From positions 19,060 through 83,059 of the forward strand of contig NZ_FQVC01000017.1 of the NCBI RefSeq assembly GCF_900128975.1: 64,000 bases of DNA, in the 5' to 3' direction. Made by a program: the position numbers and the translations under genes. This document shows positions 53,937 to 63,803 of the stretch, one piece after another (the first letter of the stretch is position 1; every line of letters starts with the position of its first letter). Below the pieces are notes generated by a model. The model saw nothing but the letters and a program-made list of their open reading frames with translations, was not told the origin of the DNA and made no database searches. Source of the DNA: Devosia limi DSM 17137 (GTDB lineage Bacteria > Pseudomonadota > Alphaproteobacteria > Rhizobiales > Devosiaceae).

Positions 53937-54440
53937 ATGATCGAAAGCGGTAGTCCGATCCCGTCCGTACGGGGCAAGCTTGTTGGTGCCGACGGCGCCA
54001 TCGATATCACGAGCGATGCAGTGCTGGGCACCGGCACCGTGGTGTTCTTTTCGGTTCCCGGCGCGTTCACACCGACCTGCCACGTCAATCACCTGCCGGG
54101 CTTCGTCGCCAATGCCGCCAAGTTGCGCGCTGCCGGGGTCGACCGTATCGTTTGCGCCTCCGTCAACGACCATCACGTGATGAAAGCCTGGGCCGAAGCC
54201 TCCAATGGGCTTGGCGAGATCGACTTCATCGCCGACGGCAACGGCGAGCTGGCTGATGCGCTGGGCCTTGCCAGGGACTTCTCCGAATTCGGCATGGGCA
54301 AGCGCTTTGCTCGCGCCTCGATCCTGTTCCGCGACGGAAAGGCTGCTGCGGTCTTTGCCGAGGACGGTCCCGGCGTGACGGCCAGCGGTGCTCCGGCCAT
54401 GCTCATGGCGCTCGAGGCCGGCACGCCGCAGCTTGCCTGA
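53937..54440 (+). CDS. Peroxiredoxin, Prx5 / type II
   Basis: 167 aa. The peroxidatic Cys sits in VPGAFTPTCHVNHLPGF and a second Cys in DRIVCASVNDHHVMKAW, the positions typical of type II peroxiredoxins reduced by glutaredoxin or glutathione. The C-terminal RASILFRDGKAAAVFAED fits the family. Ribosome binding site unclear. Its neighbours do not explain regulation. Confidence 0.93.
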   Translation: MIESGSPIPSVRGKLVGADGAIDITSDAVLGTGTVVFFSVPGAFTPTCHVNHLPGFVANAAKLRAAGVDRIVCASVNDHHVMKAWAEASNGLGEIDFIADGNGELADALGLARDFSEFGMGKRFARASILFRDGKAAAVFAEDGPGVTASGAPAMLMALEAGTPQLA

Positions 54441-54532
54441 TCGAAAGATTTGGCAAGGATGACAATCGGGGGCTGCATTTTGATGCAATTGGCGTCAATA
54501 GAGCTCAAAGTGTACGCGTAGGAGACAGACCG

Positions 54533-55138
54533 ATGACCAACCCACTCCCGACGATGGCCAATGGGCTTGTCCTGCGCGTGCTCGCTGCCACTGCGACTGC
54601 TGCGGTGCTGGCGGGTTGCTCGATGGGCGGCATGTTCGGTGGCGGCGCTGCGCCGGCCGCCAATGCCAATCTGGCCAATGCCAGCCCCACGCCTGCGGCC
54701 ATGGCGCAGGCCCAGACCAACGCCTTGCCGGCCATCGCCACCACCTGCCCGCCGATCAAGATTAGGGCCGGTACCGAGGCGATGTATTACTATGGCAATG
54801 GCAGGGTCGGCGATGCGCGCGCCCTGAACTACCAGGCGGTGATCGATGAAAGCTCACGCAATTGCGTGGTTTCCAATGGCCTGATCACCGTCCAGATGGG
54901 CGTGGTTGGGCGCGTCCTGCTTGGCCCTTCGGGCAAACAAAGCTCGGTCACCGTGCCTGTCCGCTTCGCGGTCGAGCGCGATGGCCAGGCGATCTTCTCG
55001 GAAAAATACTCGATCCCCGTCGCCCTGACGCCGCCGGCCCAGTCGGCCGAATTCGTCAAGGTCGTCGACAATGTCGCCATCCCCTATCTGGGTGGTGAGG
55101 AGATCACCATCTGGGTCGGCTTCGACACCAAGAGCTAG
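54533..55138 (+). CDS. Hypothetical lipoprotein
   Basis: 201 aa. A lipobox AAVLAGCS gives cleavage before Cys about residue 29, followed by a Gly/Ala-rich linker. The globular part contains CPPIKIRAGTEAMYYYG and RNCVVSNGLITVQMGVVG. I do not recognise the family with certainty. GGAGA upstream supports the ATG. A terminator follows directly, so it is the last gene of its unit. Confidence 0.75.
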   Translation: MTNPLPTMANGLVLRVLAATATAAVLAGCSMGGMFGGGAAPAANANLANASPTPAAMAQAQTNALPAIATTCPPIKIRAGTEAMYYYGNGRVGDARALNYQAVIDESSRNCVVSNGLITVQMGVVGRVLLGPSGKQSSVTVPVRFAVERDGQAIFSEKYSIPVALTPPAQSAEFVKVVDNVAIPYLGGEEITIWVGFDTKS

Positions 55139-55160
55139 GACACTGGCGCTTTGAAATTGC

Positions 55161-55192
55161 AAAGGCCCGTGGAGTGATCCGCGGGCCTTTTT
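55161..55192 (+). terminator. Rho-independent terminator
   Basis: Stem AAAGGCCCG/CGGGCCTTT with two more inner pairs, followed by TT and the T-rich end of the right arm. Ends the lipoprotein transcript. Confidence 0.85.
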
Positions 55193-55223
55193 GATTCTTG
55201 GGGATCGAAGTACCCCCTCCTGG

Positions 55224-55314
55224 CCTCCCCCTGTCCAGGGGGAGGGACAGATTGCGGTTGGGGCGAAATGGTGCACCAACGCCAAAGGGGTTCCTCCCCC
55301 TGTCCAGGGGGAGG
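55224..55314. repeat. Two copies of a CCTCCCCCTG/CAGGGGGAGG palindrome
   Basis: Copies at 55224-55245 and 55293-55314 have perfect ten-base arms around TC. They lie between the lipoprotein terminator and the end of gcvPB and belong to the family listed at 16375. Confidence 0.85.
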
Positions 55315-55331
55315 TTAGGTGGGGGCGTCGC

Positions 55332-56885
55332 TTACTCAGCAGCCTTCGGCAGCGCGTCTGGGCGTTCCCATTTCAGGATCGGCGAACGGGCAGCCCGGGT
55401 TTCGTCGAGACGGCGGCGCGGGGCCTTGAGGGGAGCCGCAGTGAAGCGGTCCTTGTTGCCGGCCTTGGCATCAATCGCCAGTTCTTCCATCACGTCGCAG
55501 AAGCGGTCGAGGGTCTGCTTGCTCTCGCTCTCGGTCGGCTCGATCAGCATGGCGCCATGCACCACCAGCGGGAAGTACATGGTCATCGGGTGGAAGCCCT
55601 CGTCGATCAGCGCCTTGGCGAAATCGAGCGTGGTAACGCCGGTGCCCGCGAGGAAACTGTCATCGAACAGGGCTTCGTGCATGGTCGGGTAGTCGCCGAA
55701 CGGCACCGAGAAGGCATGCTGGAGCCGCGCCTTGATGTAATTGGCGTTGAGCACCGCATCCTCTGCCGCCTGGGCCAGGCCGTCGCCGCCATGGCTGAGC
55801 ATATAGGTGAGGGCGCGCACATACATGCCCATCTGGCCCTGGAAGGCGGTGATCCGGCCTAGGGCTTCGCCCTCGGCATGCTCGACCAGTTCCAGCCCAT
55901 CGGCGGTCTTGCGCACGAACGGCACCGGCGCGAAGGGCGCCAGCGCAGCCGAGAGCACGACCGGACCGGCACCGGGGCCGCCGCCGCCATGGGGCGTCGA
56001 GAAGGTCTTGTGCAGGTTGATATGCATGGCGTCGATGCCGAGATCGCCCGGGCGGACAACGCCCATGATGGCGTTGAAATTGGCGCCGTCGCAATAGAAG
56101 AACGCCCCGGCCTGATGCACGGCCTCGGCAATCTCGATCACCTGCGGCTCGAACAGGCCGCAGGTATTGGGATTGGTCAGCATGATCGCGGCGACGTCGG
56201 GCGATAGCGCATCCTTGACCGCCTGCACATCGACAGTGCCATCGTCACGGGCCGGGATCGGCTTGACGGTATAGCCGAGGAAGGCAGCCGTGGCCGGATT
56301 GGTGCCATGAGCGCTTTCGGGAACCAGCACGATATTGCGATGGCTCTGGCCGGCTGCGTCCTGCGCCGCCTTGATCGCCATCATGCCGAGCAGCTCGCCA
56401 TGGGCGCCAGCCTTGGGCGTCAGCGCCACGGCCGCGGTATTGGTGAGCGTCATCAGCCAATGGCTCAGCTGGTTCATCAACTCCAACGCGCCCTGCACGG
56501 TCGAGACCGGCTGCAGCGGGTGGATATCGGCGAAGCCAGGCAGGCGGGCCATCTTCTCGTTGAGGCGCGGATTGTGCTTCATCGTGCACGACCCCAGCGG
56601 ATACATGCCGCTATCGATCGAGTGGTTGAGGCGGCTGAGGCGCACGTAATGGCGCATTGCCTCGGGCTCGGTCAGGCCAGCCAGATCGAGCGGCATTTTA
56701 CGCTCGAAGCCGCCGAGACGACTTCCCGAGATGGTAACGTCAGGCAGATCGACGCCGGAATGCTCGGTGTCGCCGATTTCGAACAGCAACGGCTCATTGG
56801 GGAGCAATGCGGAGCCCGAAGTCGAGGCGAAGCCGGAGCCGACATTGCCGATGCCCGAGGGGCGACCCTGATTGTTCATGCTCAT
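55332..56885 (-). CDS. gcvPB: Glycine dehydrogenase (decarboxylating) subunit 2
   Basis: 517 aa, C-terminal half of the P protein in its split form. The PLP lysine is in [32 protein letters not shown] and [15 protein letters not shown] are conserved. The ATG overlaps the gcvPA stop as ATGA and GGAGG lies seven bases upstream. Last gene of the gcvT-H-PA-PB operon. Confidence 0.97.
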   Translation of the reverse strand: MSMNNQGRPSGIGNVGSGFASTSGSALLPNEPLLFEIGDTEHSGVDLPDVTISGSRLGGFERKMPLDLAGLTEPEAMRHYVRLSRLNHSIDSGMYPLGSCTMKHNPRLNEKMARLPGFADIHPLQPVSTVQGALELMNQLSHWLMTLTNTAAVALTPKAGAHGELLGMMAIKAAQDAAGQSHRNIVLVPESAHGTNPATAAFLGYTVKPIPARDDGTVDVQAVKDALSPDVAAIMLTNPNTCGLFEPQVIEIAEAVHQAGAFFYCDGANFNAIMGVVRPGDLGIDAMHINLHKTFSTPHGGGGPGAGPVVLSAALAPFAPVPFVRKTADGLELVEHAEGEALGRITAFQGQMGMYVRALTYMLSHGGDGLAQAAEDAVLNANYIKARLQHAFSVPFGDYPTMHEALFDDSFLAGTGVTTLDFAKALIDEGFHPMTMYFPLVVHGAMLIEPTESESKQTLDRFCDVMEELAIDAKAGNKDRFTAAPLKAPRRRLDETRAARSPILKWERPDALPKAAE

Positions 56886-58225
56886 TGCAGTTCCTCCGAA
56901 AGGGCGGCGCAGAGCGCGGCAATGTCGGCATCGGTGGTGAGTTCGGTGGCGGCGAGCACGATCAGGTTGGTGACATCGGGATCATCCGGCTCCAGCCGGC
57001 TGACGGGCACGCCGCCCAGAATGCCGCGCTGGGCCAGCGCTTCGATGACGCCGGCGGCAGGCTTGCCGACGCGGATGGTCATCTCGTTGAAGAAGGTCTT
57101 GTTGAGCAGTTCAACGCCAGCGACCTTGCCCAGCGCATCGGCCAGGGCCGAGGCGCGTTCATGGTTGAGACGGGCAAGGCGGGTGAACCCGGCTTCGCCC
57201 AGCAGCGCCATGTGGATGGAGAACGCCAGGGCGCAGAGCCCCGAATTGGTGCAGATGTTGGACGTCGCCTTTTCGCGGCGAATATGCTGCTCGCGGGTGG
57301 AGAGCGTCAGCACGAAGCCGCGCTGGCCATCGGCATCGACGGTTTCGCCACAGACGCGGCCGGGCATCTGACGGATGAATTCCTTGCGGGTTGCCATCAG
57401 GCCGAGATAGGGGCCGCCAAAGTTCAACGCATTGCCGATGGACTGGCCTTCAGCCACCACGATATCGGCGCCATAGGCACCCGGCGCTTCGAGCAGGCCG
57501 AGCGACACGATCTCGGTGATCACCACGATCAGCAGCGCGCCCTTGGCATGGGCGGCATCGGCGGCGGTCTTGAGATTGCGCAAATGGCCGTAGAAGTCGG
57601 GGGTCTGGATGACGATGGCAGCGGTCTGCTCGTCGATATGGTCGAGAATGTCGCCCTGGCCCTCGGGAGAGGCCGAGAGGCATTCGAGATCGGCGTCGTC
57701 CTTGAGATAGGCCTTCACCACATCGCGGTAATGCGGGTGCAGGCCACCCGACAGCACGATCTTGTTGCGGCGGGTGAGGCGGCGGGCCATCAGCACGGCT
57801 TCGGCAGTGCCGGTCGAACCGTCATAAAGGCTGGCATTGGCCACATCCATGCCGGTGAGCTTGGCCACCTGGGTCTGGAATTCGAACAGCATCTGCAGGG
57901 TGCCCTGCGAGATTTCCGGCTGATACGGCGTATAGGCGGTGAGCCATTCCGAACGCTGGATCAGGTGATCGACGCTCGCGGGCACATGGTGGCGATAGGC
58001 GCCGGCGCCGACGAAGAACGGACCATCGCCGCCCGAATGGTTCTTGGCCGACAGCGCCCGCATATGGGCTTCGACCAGGAATTCCGGGCTATGGGCCGGC
58101 AGGCCGAGATCGAAGGTCTTGAGTGCGCGCGTGGGCACGGCGCTGAACAGCGCCTCGACCGAGGTCGCGCCGATGACGCCGAGCATTTCAGCGCGTTCGG
58201 CATCGGAATGGGGGAGGTAACGCAT
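56882..58225 (-). CDS. gcvPA: Glycine dehydrogenase (decarboxylating) subunit 1
   Basis: 447 aa, N-terminal half of the P protein. [15 protein letters not shown] at the start, [20 protein letters not shown] and [18 protein letters not shown] are typical. Separated from gcvH by 138 bases that hold an inverted repeat, unlike the tight junction with gcvPB. Confidence 0.97.
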   Translation of the reverse strand: MRYLPHSDAERAEMLGVIGATSVEALFSAVPTRALKTFDLGLPAHSPEFLVEAHMRALSAKNHSGGDGPFFVGAGAYRHHVPASVDHLIQRSEWLTAYTPYQPEISQGTLQMLFEFQTQVAKLTGMDVANASLYDGSTGTAEAVLMARRLTRRNKIVLSGGLHPHYRDVVKAYLKDDADLECLSASPEGQGDILDHIDEQTAAIVIQTPDFYGHLRNLKTAADAAHAKGALLIVVITEIVSLGLLEAPGAYGADIVVAEGQSIGNALNFGGPYLGLMATRKEFIRQMPGRVCGETVDADGQRGFVLTLSTREQHIRREKATSNICTNSGLCALAFSIHMALLGEAGFTRLARLNHERASALADALGKVAGVELLNKTFFNEMTIRVGKPAAGVIEALAQRGILGGVPVSRLEPDDPDVTNLIVLAATELTTDADIAALCAALSEELQ

Positions 58226-58263
58226 GGGAGGGTTTCCGGTGTTTGGAACAGAACCCCTCCCTG

Positions 58264-58350
58264 GCCCTCCCGCAAGGGGGAAGGTGACATCGCGGTCGTG
58301 GCGCTATCGGCCAGTTCCACATGGTTCACCCTCCCCCTTGCGGGGGAAGG
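58264..58350. repeat. Inverted pair of GC-rich repeats between gcvPA and gcvH
   Basis: CCCTCCCGCAAGGGGGAAGG near 58264 is the reverse complement, with few changes, of CCCTCCCCCTTGCGGGGGAA near 58328. The pair could form a long hairpin inside the gcv transcript. Confidence 0.65.
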
Positions 58351-58363
58351 GAGGGGGACCTTC

Positions 58364-58729
58364 TTACTTCGTCAGGTCGGCATAGGCCGCGTCATCGAGC
58401 AGGGCGTCGAGCTCGGCGGTGTCGGCGATGGCGATCTTGTAGATCCAGCCGGTGCTGTCGGGCGCCTGGTTGATCAGGCCGGGCTCGCCACCAAGGGCTT
58501 CATTGACCTCGGTGACAGTGCCGGCGACTGGCGCGTAGATCTCGGAGGCGGCCTTGACCGATTCCACCACGGCAGCTTCGTCGCCCTTCTTGAGCACCTT
58601 GCCGATTGCCGGCAGCTCGACAAAGACGATGTCGCCCAGCTGTTCCTGGGCATATTGGGTGATGCCGACAATGCCGGTCGAACCCTCGACGCGGATATAT
58701 TCGTGGTCCGGGGTGTACTTGGTGGTCAT
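58364..58729 (-). CDS. gcvH: Glycine cleavage system H protein
   Basis: 121 aa lipoyl carrier. The lipoylated lysine is in AAVVESVKAASEIYAPVAG; YTPDHEYIRVEG is the usual N-terminus. GAGGGA precedes the ATG. Lies 14 bases after gcvT. Confidence 0.97.
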   Translation of the reverse strand: MTTKYTPDHEYIRVEGSTGIVGITQYAQEQLGDIVFVELPAIGKVLKKGDEAAVVESVKAASEIYAPVAGTVTEVNEALGGEPGLINQAPDSTGWIYKIAIADTAELDALLDDAAYADLTK

Positions 58730-58743
58730 GGTTGATCCCTCAA

Positions 58744-59907
58744 CTAGATCTTGGCTTTACGGAAATAACGATGGGGCACGAAGGGCATAGCGACCACCTC
58801 GGCCGTCTGGGAGCGGCCGCGCACGGCAACCTGCAGCTTGCCGCCAATGGCGGCATGCACTGGCGGTACGAAGCCCATGGCGATGGCCTTGCCCAGCGAT
58901 GGCGCGAAGCCGCCGCTGGTGACGACACCAATGACCGTGCCGTCGGCATCAAGGATGTCGGCACCTTCACGGGCTGGTGCGCCTTCAACCAACATGCCGA
59001 TGCGGACGCGGGACAGCTCGCCACCATGCTCCCCAAGGATGCGGGTGGCACCGGGGAAGTCGGCAGCCTCGCGGCGGCGCTTGGAGACGGCGAAGCCAAG
59101 ACCGGCTTCGATGGGCGAAATGGTTTCGTTGAGGTCATGCCCATAGAGCGGCAGACCGGCTTCAAGGCGGAGGCTATCGCGGGCGCCGAGACCGATCGGC
59201 TTGACCCGGTCATCGGCGAGCAGCGCATCCCAGACCTGATTGGCGACATCGGCCGAGGCGAGGATTTCAAAGCCGTCTTCGCCGGTATAGCCGGCGCGGG
59301 CGATGATTAGCTTGGTGCCGTTCCAGTCGAAGGCGCCATAGGTCATGAAGCCGAGATCGGCCGCGGCGGGCGCCAGCTGCGCGATGACATTGACCGCTTC
59401 GGGACCCTGAAGGGCGAGCAGGGCGCCGTCATCGGCGCGGGTCAGCTTGGCCTTGTCGCCTGCCGCCCTGGCAATGATGGCGAAGTCGTTTTCCTTGGTG
59501 CCGGCATTGACCACGATATAGAGCGAACCGGGGACCAGCGGCGAACGGGCGATCATCAGGTCGTCAATGGCGCCGCCGGTCTCGTTGAGCAGCAGGGTGT
59601 AGCGCACCTGGCCGGGCTTGAGGCTCCTGATGTCGCCGCAGATCAGCGGTTCGACCAGTGCAGCCACGGCAGCGTGGTCGGCTTCGGCGTCACCGCTTGG
59701 ATTGGTGAGGGTCAGGAAGCTGGGACCCATATGGGAGACGTCGAACAGACCCGCCTGTTCGCGGGTCCATTTATGCTCGGCCATGATCCCGGCGGGATAT
59801 TGCACGGGCAGCGAATAGCCCCCGAATGGCACCATGCGGCCGCCAGCGGCGACGTGGCGGTCGTAGAGCGGCGTAGTCTTGAGGGCTTCGGCTGACTGTT
59901 CGGCCAT
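58744..59907 (-). CDS. gcvT: Aminomethyltransferase (glycine cleavage T protein)
   Basis: 387 aa; passes the methylene group to tetrahydrofolate. LYDRHVAAGGRMVPFGGYSL, AGLFDVSHMG, ALQGPEAVNVI and ARAGYTGEDGFEIL are T-protein signatures. The ATG at 59907 (AEQSAEALKTTPLYDRH) fits the family start; the frame continues upstream through the riboswitch region and that part is not coding. First gene of the operon, under glycine riboswitch control. Confidence 0.96.
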   Translation of the reverse strand: MAEQSAEALKTTPLYDRHVAAGGRMVPFGGYSLPVQYPAGIMAEHKWTREQAGLFDVSHMGPSFLTLTNPSGDAEADHAAVAALVEPLICGDIRSLKPGQVRYTLLLNETGGAIDDLMIARSPLVPGSLYIVVNAGTKENDFAIIARAAGDKAKLTRADDGALLALQGPEAVNVIAQLAPAAADLGFMTYGAFDWNGTKLIIARAGYTGEDGFEILASADVANQVWDALLADDRVKPIGLGARDSLRLEAGLPLYGHDLNETISPIEAGLGFAVSKRRREAADFPGATRILGEHGGELSRVRIGMLVEGAPAREGADILDADGTVIGVVTSGGFAPSLGKAIAMGFVPPVHAAIGGKLQVAVRGRSQTAEVVAMPFVPHRYFRKAKI

Positions 59908-59966
59908 AAACTCATCCCGGAAATGAAGCGACACGATTACACCCGCCTTGCGGCGAATTCCGTGCC

Positions 59967-60192
59967 CCCTCTGTCCTCGACACCTGAGAGATTTCCCGAG
60001 CCGCAAGGGTCGGTTGCTCCTTCGGTGGGACCATGCAGCGTGCTGGTCCGCTTTCCAGAGTTTTATGCTGAGCTGGCCCGGATAGTGCGACGACCGTAGT
60101 CCAGGGGCTCGGACTGCGGTCCGTTTGCCTGAGAGTTTCCGGGGCGGTTGCTCCTTCGGCGCTGGAGAAAACCAGTCTCTCCCGCAGTCGAG
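59967..60192 (-). promoter_or_regulatory. Tandem glycine riboswitch
   Basis: On the minus strand two aptamers follow each other. Each holds the conserved core CCGAAGGAGCAACCG (60145-60159 and 60011-60025) and a downstream CTCTCAGG segment (about 60126-60136 and 59982-59990); the first begins GGGAGAG near 60185 and the second ends GGACAGAGG near 59970. Located directly upstream of gcvT, where glycine-induced expression is the known logic. Confidence 0.95.
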
Positions 60193-60269
60193 CGCACCAT
60201 GGTGGAGATTCAGCAGGGCGTCAATCGGGGGCTGGTGCGGGGCACAGGGATTTGTGTGGCCGCCAAATG

Positions 60270-60297
60270 AAAAAGGCGGACCTTGCGGCCCGCCTTT
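60270..60297 (-). terminator. Terminator of the atp F0 operon
   Basis: On the minus strand arms AAAGGCGG and CCGCCTTT are followed by a short T-run, 23 bases after the atpF stop and before the gcv riboswitch. Confidence 0.85.
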
Positions 60298-60319
60298 GAA
60301 TTCTCAGTATCGGCTGAAC

Positions 60320-60805
60320 TTAGTTCAGGCGGGAGCTGACGTCACCGATGGCCTTGTCGACGACCTGGCCGCCCTTGCGGTTCATTTCGTCGGTGAGCAC
60401 GACCCGGGCTGCCTCGATGGCAACATCGGCGGAGCGGGCCCGAACTTCGGCGATTGCCTGCGATTCGGCCTGGGCGATCTTGTCTTCGACGGCCTTGGTG
60501 CGCCGCACCACCATGTCGGCGAGAGCAGTCTTGGCCTCGGCGGTCATGCGGGTGGCTTCGTCCTTGGCGGCGGCGATGATGCTTTCGGCTTCCGATTCAG
60601 CGGCGACGCGCTTCTTCTCGTATTCCACCAGCAGTTCTGCAGCTTCTTCGCGCAGGCGCTTGGCGGCTTCGAGATCGTCGGCGATCTGCTTGATCTTGCC
60701 GTCGAGCATCTTGCCGATGATCTTGGGCACGCCGAAATACGCCATGATGGCGAGGAAGAGGACGAGCGCGACGGTGGCGTAGAAGCTGTTGTCGAGGAAA
60801 TCCAT
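60320..60805 (-). CDS. atpF: ATP synthase F0 subunit b
   Basis: 161 aa: one N-terminal membrane helix (about residues 8-26) and a long charged coiled coil forming the peripheral stalk. FGVPKIIGKMLDGKIKQIAD is typical. AAGGAG, lying over the atpF' stop, precedes the ATG. Pairs with b' as a heterodimer. Confidence 0.93.
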   Translation of the reverse strand: MDFLDNSFYATVALVLFLAIMAYFGVPKIIGKMLDGKIKQIADDLEAAKRLREEAAELLVEYEKKRVAAESEAESIIAAAKDEATRMTAEAKTALADMVVRRTKAVEDKIAQAESQAIAEVRARSADVAIEAARVVLTDEMNRKGGQVVDKAIGDVSSRLN

Positions 60806-60810
60806 CGGCT

Positions 60811-61434
60811 CTACTCCTTCGAGACCTTGGCGACGGCAGCGCGAACGCTGTCGGCGGACACATCGCCAACCAGCTGGCTGACAACGGTCTGGGCGGTTTC
60901 GGTGGCGATCTCATCAACATGGGTCAAGGCTTCAGCCTTGGTCTTGCCGATGCGCGCTTCCGCTTCGGCTACCTTGGCAGAGAGGTCGGTTTCGACCGCA
61001 GTGCGCTTGGCAGCAATATCAGCCTGGATGGCGTCACGGCTCTCATTGGCAATGCCCTGAGCCTTGGCCTTGGCAGCAGCCAGGGCGGCCTCATAGGCAG
61101 CAATGGCAGCGTCTGTCTTCTGCCGGCTGGCATCGGCTGCCGCGAGATCGGCATCGATACGGGCCTTGCGGTCGTCGAGAATGCCACCAATGCGGGGCAG
61201 GGCGATCTTGCTCATCAGTACGTAGAGCACGCCGAAAGTGATCGCCAGCCACAGGAGCTGGCTGGGGAATGTCGACGGATCGAATGGAGGGAACACGTCA
61301 GAAGCGTGCGCGCCACCATCAGCCTCGGTGGTGGCGTGAGTACCAGCAGTAGGATCGGCGTGGGTCGCGTCGACAGGTGCGTCGTGCGTTACGGCCGGTG
61401 TTGCCGCCTCTTGGGCGAAAGCTTGCGTTACCAT
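60811..61434 (-). CDS. atpG: ATP synthase F0 subunit b'
   Basis: 207 aa. An extended N-terminus of about 45 residues precedes the membrane helix (FPSQLLWLAITFGVLYVLMS), then MSKIALPRIGGILDDRKARI and a long coiled coil. The unusually long N-terminal Ala/Thr/His-rich extension is common in Rhizobiales b' subunits. It ends five bases before atpF. Confidence 0.92.
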   Translation of the reverse strand: MVTQAFAQEAATPAVTHDAPVDATHADPTAGTHATTEADGGAHASDVFPPFDPSTFPSQLLWLAITFGVLYVLMSKIALPRIGGILDDRKARIDADLAAADASRQKTDAAIAAYEAALAAAKAKAQGIANESRDAIQADIAAKRTAVETDLSAKVAEAEARIGKTKAEALTHVDEIATETAQTVVSQLVGDVSADSVRAAVAKVSKE

Positions 61435-61487
61435 CAGATGAGGTCCCGTTTGATCCGGTCAGGCCGGCGGATGCCGGACAATAGAGA

Positions 61488-61511
61488 GCAGCCGGGACGT
61501 GCCCCGGCTGC
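61488..61511 (-). other. Hairpin between atpE and the b' gene
   Basis: Nine-pair perfect stem GCAGCCGGG/CCCGGCTGC with six-base loop, no T-run. Placed just after atpE, where it could protect or enrich the atpE message, whose product is needed in high copy. Confidence 0.55.
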
Positions 61512-61535
61512 GGAATATCGTCGTCGTCGTGGCTA

Positions 61536-61763
61536 TTAGACCACGAACAGCAGGATCAGGGCGACCAGGAACGAGAAGATGCCCAGAGCTTCGGTCACGG
61601 CGAAACCGAAAATCAGGTTACCGAACTGGCTCGGAGCAGCCGACGGATTGCGCAGGGCACCCGACAGGAAGTTGCCGAAGATGTTGGCCACGCCAATGGC
61701 AGCACCGGCCATACCGAAACAAGCAATACCGGCACCGATGTACTTTGCGGCTTCAGCTTCCAT
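61536..61763 (-). CDS. atpE: ATP synthase F0 subunit c
   Basis: 75 aa, two membrane helices. The loop between them reads [13 protein letters not shown] (RNP motif), and the proton-binding Glu is in [20 protein letters not shown] precedes the ATG. It forms the rotor ring. Confidence 0.97.
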   Translation of the reverse strand: MEAEAAKYIGAGIACFGMAGAAIGVANIFGNFLSGALRNPSAAPSQFGNLIFGFAVTEALGIFSFLVALILLFVV

Positions 61764-61834
61764 TTGTAGTTCCTTTCAAAGCGAATAATCGCGGGGTTTT
61801 CTGGCGGAAAATCCCGCCGTGACTGGTATTTAGA

Positions 61835-62611
61835 TCAATGCGACGGATGGATCGCATCGTTGAGGTACATGCAGGTCAGAACCGCAAAGACATAGGCCTG
61901 AACCGCACCGACAAGGAATTCGAGCCCGGTGAGCGCGACACCCATAATCAACGGCAGCGCCGACCCAAGAATGCCCAGGAAACCGAGGGAGCTCATGGTG
62001 ACGATGAAGCCGGTGAAGACTTTGAGCGTGATGTGACCGGCCAGGATATTGCCGAACAGACGCACGGAAAGGCTGATCGGACGCGAGAGGAACGAAATGA
62101 TCTCGATCGGCGTCACGATGGGAAGGATGTAGCCGGGAACACCAGCTGGGACGAACAGCTTCATGAACTTCGGCCCGTTCTTGTAGAAGCCGTAGACAAT
62201 GACCGTCAGGAACACCAGCATCGACAGCGCGAAGGTGACGATGATGTGGCTGGTGACGGTGAAGAAGTAGGGCACCATGCCCCACATGTTCGCCACGAAG
62301 ATAAAGGTGAACAGGCTGAACACCAGCGGGAAGAACTTCATGCCTTCCTTGCCGGCCGAACTGCGGACCATGCCGGCCACGAACTCATAGGTGAGCTCGC
62401 TCAGCAATTGCATCCGCCCCGGAATGACCTTTTTGCCGCCTGTCGTCAGGATCAGGAACAGCGAAATCGCGGCCACGGTCAAAACCATGAACAGCGATGA
62501 ATTGGTGAAGGCAAAGTGGACACCACTTCCCTCTGTGCCGTCGCCACCGACGGTAAACAGCGGGAACATGTCCTCGATGACAAACTGGTGGATCGGATCA
62601 GTACCGGCCAA
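61835..62611 (-). CDS. atpB: ATP synthase F0 subunit a
   Basis: 258 aa, five to six membrane helices. The essential Arg is in [17 protein letters not shown]. The start is a TTG at 62611 with AAGGGG upstream; it gives the normal N-terminus [15 protein letters not shown]. It follows atpI by 28 bases. Confidence 0.95.
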   Translation of the reverse strand: MAGTDPIHQFVIEDMFPLFTVGGDGTEGSGVHFAFTNSSLFMVLTVAAISLFLILTTGGKKVIPGRMQLLSELTYEFVAGMVRSSAGKEGMKFFPLVFSLFTFIFVANMWGMVPYFFTVTSHIIVTFALSMLVFLTVIVYGFYKNGPKFMKLFVPAGVPGYILPIVTPIEIISFLSRPISLSVRLFGNILAGHITLKVFTGFIVTMSSLGFLGILGSALPLIMGVALTGLEFLVGAVQAYVFAVLTCMYLNDAIHPSH

Positions 62612-62639
62612 GATGCAGCCCCTTGCTCGTCGTCATCAA

Positions 62640-63032
62640 CTATTTATCCCGCTCTTCGTCTTCCGCGTCGGGTCCAAGGTCGGATCCCTTCGGGGCAGGC
62701 GATGCGGCGTTCATTTCCGCCACCACTCGGATGACGTTGAGTATTCCAGCAGCGAAGCCCACCATAAGAAGGATGAGCATGCCCCAGGGGCTGGTCCCCA
62801 GGCCAAGGTCGATCAGGTATCCAATACCTGCACCAACCAGGATTGCGGCAATGAACTCGGTGCCAATGCGCATACCGCGCGCCAGACCGGTCATGTCGCG
62901 GGAGGCATCCTTCGAGGCTCTGTTGTCCTCGATATCGCGTTCCCTCTTGGCCAGGGCGATGCGCGATGCAAGATCGTGCGTCACCCCGCGGGCACTATGT
63001 TCCGGCTCATTGGCACCTTGCGGTTTCTTCAT
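62640..63032 (-). CDS. atpI: ATP synthase accessory protein AtpI
   Basis: 130 aa with two membrane helices (about residues 57-75 and 83-105). GTEFIAAILVGAGIGYLIDL and TSPWGMLILLMVGFAAGILN are AtpI-like. AGGGAG seven bases upstream supports the ATG at 63032 over an in-frame start 15 codons earlier. First gene of the F0 operon; thought to help c-ring assembly. Confidence 0.9.
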   Translation of the reverse strand: MKKPQGANEPEHSARGVTHDLASRIALAKRERDIEDNRASKDASRDMTGLARGMRIGTEFIAAILVGAGIGYLIDLGLGTSPWGMLILLMVGFAAGILNVIRVVAEMNAASPAPKGSDLGPDAEDEERDK

Positions 63033-63094
63033 CCGCGCGCTCCCTCTGGCCGGTCCTCCCGTTGCGTTCCGGGGCACCCTATTAAGTCGCGCGC

Positions 63095-63123
63095 AACATA
63101 GTGGTGGGTCCCCGGAGTGTCAA
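63095..63123 (-). promoter_or_regulatory. Sigma70-type promoter of the atp F0 operon
   Basis: On the minus strand TTGACA (63123-63118) and TATGTT (63100-63095) are separated by exactly 17 bases. The expected start of transcription is near 63087, leaving a leader of about 55 bases to atpI. Confidence 0.8.
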
Positions 63124-63309
63124 GATAACCCCGGCGCTCCTAAGGCATTGAGTAACAATGCATTTTCACTGCGGCACAGGGGTGCGGCATGCTGTCCACA
63201 CGCGATGATGGCGAAGTGGGGGCAGGGGCGGGGAGATTCTCGGTCAACTTGACGTGCGCAAGTGCCGCCAGACGCGGTTTCGACATGCCGGGCACTTCGG
63301 CCCGCTTGC

Positions 63310-63532
63310 TGCGGGGATGGCGAGGCTTTTGCCCCGAGCGGGTAGTCCGCAATGAAATGAGGCAAGAGCCTCGCCATCGCGCCGGTATTTTTTGTGGGAC
63401 CGAACCAGGGGCGGCGGTTTTTCAGCCGATACTGACGGTGTCGCCCACCGGGACAGGACGACCCCAACCCCACCGGCATTCCCCGCACCGACCGTTCGTC
63501 GCGACCGCGCAGTAGAAGTGCGGGAATGGGGG
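63310..63532 (+). repeat. 223-bp direct repeat, copy B (identical to 15908-16130)
   Basis: Same orientation as copy A, 47,402 bases away, with no base difference in my comparison. The long stem is 63316-63333 with 63361-63378. After the identical block both copies keep a weaker similarity, including GGGATAAGTTTTGT. Confidence 0.9.
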
Positions 63533-63727
63533 TGAGTATGCGGGAGGTGTGGAAGGAGGGGGATAAGTTTTGTGGGGGATGTTGGTGTTTGTGGAGGCAC
63601 ACCCCGCACGCTCTCGCCTCGCGACAACCGCAGCACCCCCACCCTGGCCCTCCCCTCAAGGGGGAGGGGACGCAGACTGAGGGGGCGGTTTTGGGGGAGA
63701 CCGACGCGGTGCCGCCGCACACACGGC

Positions 63728-63803
63728 GTCACCCCGGCGAAAGCCGGGGCCCAGTTTGGGGATGTGGCAAAGGAAACTGGATCCCGGTTTTCACCGGGAT
63801 GAC
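63728..63803. repeat. REPIN-like inverted pair of CCGGCGAAAGCCGG repeats
   Basis: GTCACCCCGGCGAAAGCCGG is followed by the inverted AAACTGGATCCCGG, then TTTTCACCGGGATGAC. Near copy of the pair at 16454-16524, with the same downstream words GGCGTTGAGGGCCTGGTTTG. Confidence 0.75.
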
